DNA of 5,999 bases, taken from assembly GCA_947460085.1 (NCBI GenBank), contig CANHGA010000133.1, positions 1 to 5,999 on the forward strand, written 5' to 3'. Positions 5,435 to 5,999 of this stretch are shown here, one piece after another (within the stretch, counting starts at the first letter, position 1; every line of letters starts with the position of its first letter). The position numbers were made by a program, and so were the translations under genes. The notes below the pieces were generated by a model. It had not been told where the DNA came from and did not search any database. It saw only the letters and a list, made by a program, of their open reading frames with translations. Origin of the DNA: Synechococcaceae cyanobacterium (GTDB taxonomy: Bacteria; Cyanobacteriota; Cyanobacteriia; PCC-6307; Cyanobiaceae).

Positions 5435-5999
5435 CGACGAGCTGGAACCTGCTTGTTGCCCTTTGGGGGCTGGTCTCTTGCGCCGGCCTGCTGGTCATGC
5501 TTGCCCTGCTGCAGCGCACCTTTGCCCAGGCACCTTGCCTGGGATCAGCCCCAGGCAAGGTGCCTGATTCACTCACGGTGCCTGATTCACTCACGGTGGT
5601 GGTGCCGGCCTACAACGAGGCCGCCAACATCGGCGCTTGCGTCGCCTCGATCCTGGCCAGCGAGCCCCCTTGCTCCGCCTGGAGGCTCTTGGTGGTTGAC
5701 GACGGTTCCACCGATCAAACCGCTGCCTTGGCCGAGGCGGCCCTGGCGGCCGGTTCGGTGGCTTCGGCGCTTCTGCCTGCAGGCCCCCGGCCCGAGGGGG
5801 AGCGTTGGGTGGGGAAAAACTGGGCTTGTCATCAGGCCAACCGGTGGTTGGATCAGGCCGGGGGGAGCGATTGGTTGCTCTTCCTCGATGCCGATGTGCG
5901 CCTGGAGCCTGGGGCCCTGCGGCTGGCCCTGGCCGACGCCAGCCGCCACGGCGCCGATTTGCTCAGCCTGGCTCCCCGCCTGAGCTGCAGCTGTTTGGC
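5431..5999 (+). CDS. Membrane-anchored family 2 glycosyltransferase, C-terminus cut by window edge
   Basis: There are 189 codons in the window. The likely start is TTG 5431, overlapping the TGA of the HTH gene (TTGA), a common coupling arrangement; a GTG at 5368 in the same frame is less likely. Residues 5-27 form an N-terminal membrane anchor, residues about 28-54 a linker, then the GT-A domain: LTVVVPAYNEAANIGACV (54-71), the nucleotide-sugar site LLVVDDGSTDQT (86-97), GKNWACHQAN (128-137), and the metal-binding DAD at 153-155 in LLFLDADVRLEPGAL. It should move a sugar from a nucleotide donor to a lipid or other membrane-near acceptor. The layout resembles HpnB-like and carotenoid glycosyltransferases (CruG type), but the substrate cannot be decided here. 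The linker contains a hairpin and a tandem duplication. Confidence 0.9.
   Translation, partial: MTTSWNLLVALWGLVSCAGLLVMLALLQRTFAQAPCLGSAPGKVPDSLTVPDSLTVVVPAYNEAANIGACVASILASEPPCSAWRLLVVDDGSTDQTAALAEAALAAGSVASALLPAGPRPEGERWVGKNWACHQANRWLDQAGGSDWLLFLDADVRLEPGALRLALADASRHGADLLSLAPRLSCSCL
5527..5566. repeat. Perfect 17-bp inverted repeat inside the glycosyltransferase gene
   Basis: The left arm is CAGGCACCTTGCCTGGG (5527-5543), the loop ATCAGC (5544-5549), and the right arm CCCAGGCAAGGTGCCTG (5550-5566), its exact reverse complement. It encodes residues 33-46 of the linker and keeps the reading frame. The arms are GC-rich, so the mRNA would fold very stably about 100 nt after the start codon. 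Confidence 0.93.
5560..5595 (+). repeat. Perfect 18-bp tandem duplication (VPDSLT twice)
   Basis: GTGCCTGATTCACTCACG occurs at 5560-5577 and again at 5578-5595 without a mismatch, encoding VPDSLT-VPDSLT just before the first strand of the catalytic domain. The first copy begins inside the right arm of the hairpin. The unit length keeps the frame. Confidence 0.95.

Overview
The window looks like part of a cyanobacterial chromosome, most likely of the Synechococcus/Cyanobium type. The reasons are the high GC content of most of it (about 65% in a hand-counted line), a Nif11-domain small protein, a methyltransferase with a DLMxSWVSHLP-type first motif, a renalase-like flavoprotein and a DUF1499 protein. 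The taxonomic call is inference from gene content. No RNA gene, CRISPR array or insertion sequence was recognised.

Left part (1-1872), all minus strand. Reading right to left there is a 52-residue small protein (1714-1872), a six-helix GAP/SfLAP-type membrane protein (874-1560) preceded by a cluster of CTGGTGA repeats, and the first 263 codons of a bestrophin-like membrane protein (1-790) that runs off the window. The bestrophin-like gene is clearly AT-richer (about 38-50% GC in sampled lines) and uses codons rare in its neighbours.

Middle (1873-4208), plus strand. After a 152-bp divergent intergenic region come the Nif11-domain protein (2025-2249), a class I methyltransferase only 5 nt further on (2255-2902), and, after 76 bp, an FAD/NAD(P)-binding amine-oxidase/renalase-like protein (2979-4208). 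The first two are almost certainly co-transcribed and the third probably is.

Right part. A two-gene minus-strand unit encodes a 61-residue single-helix membrane protein (4611-4796) and, 2 nt later, a secreted or membrane-anchored DUF1499 protein (4186-4608), whose 3' end overlaps the flavoprotein gene by 23 bp tail to tail. Divergent from it, on the plus strand, are a 155-residue stand-alone AraC-type HTH protein (4967-5434) and a membrane-anchored family 2 glycosyltransferase (5431-5999, cut by the window end), overlapping by 4 nt through TTGA.

The most unusual non-gene structure is inside the glycosyltransferase reading frame. A perfect 17-bp inverted repeat with a 6-nt loop (5527-5566) runs directly into a perfect 18-bp tandem duplication (5560-5595), exactly in the linker between the membrane anchor and the catalytic domain. 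I found no clear defence, phage or RiPP system. The Nif11-methyltransferase-flavoprotein run is the closest to an undescribed functional set.
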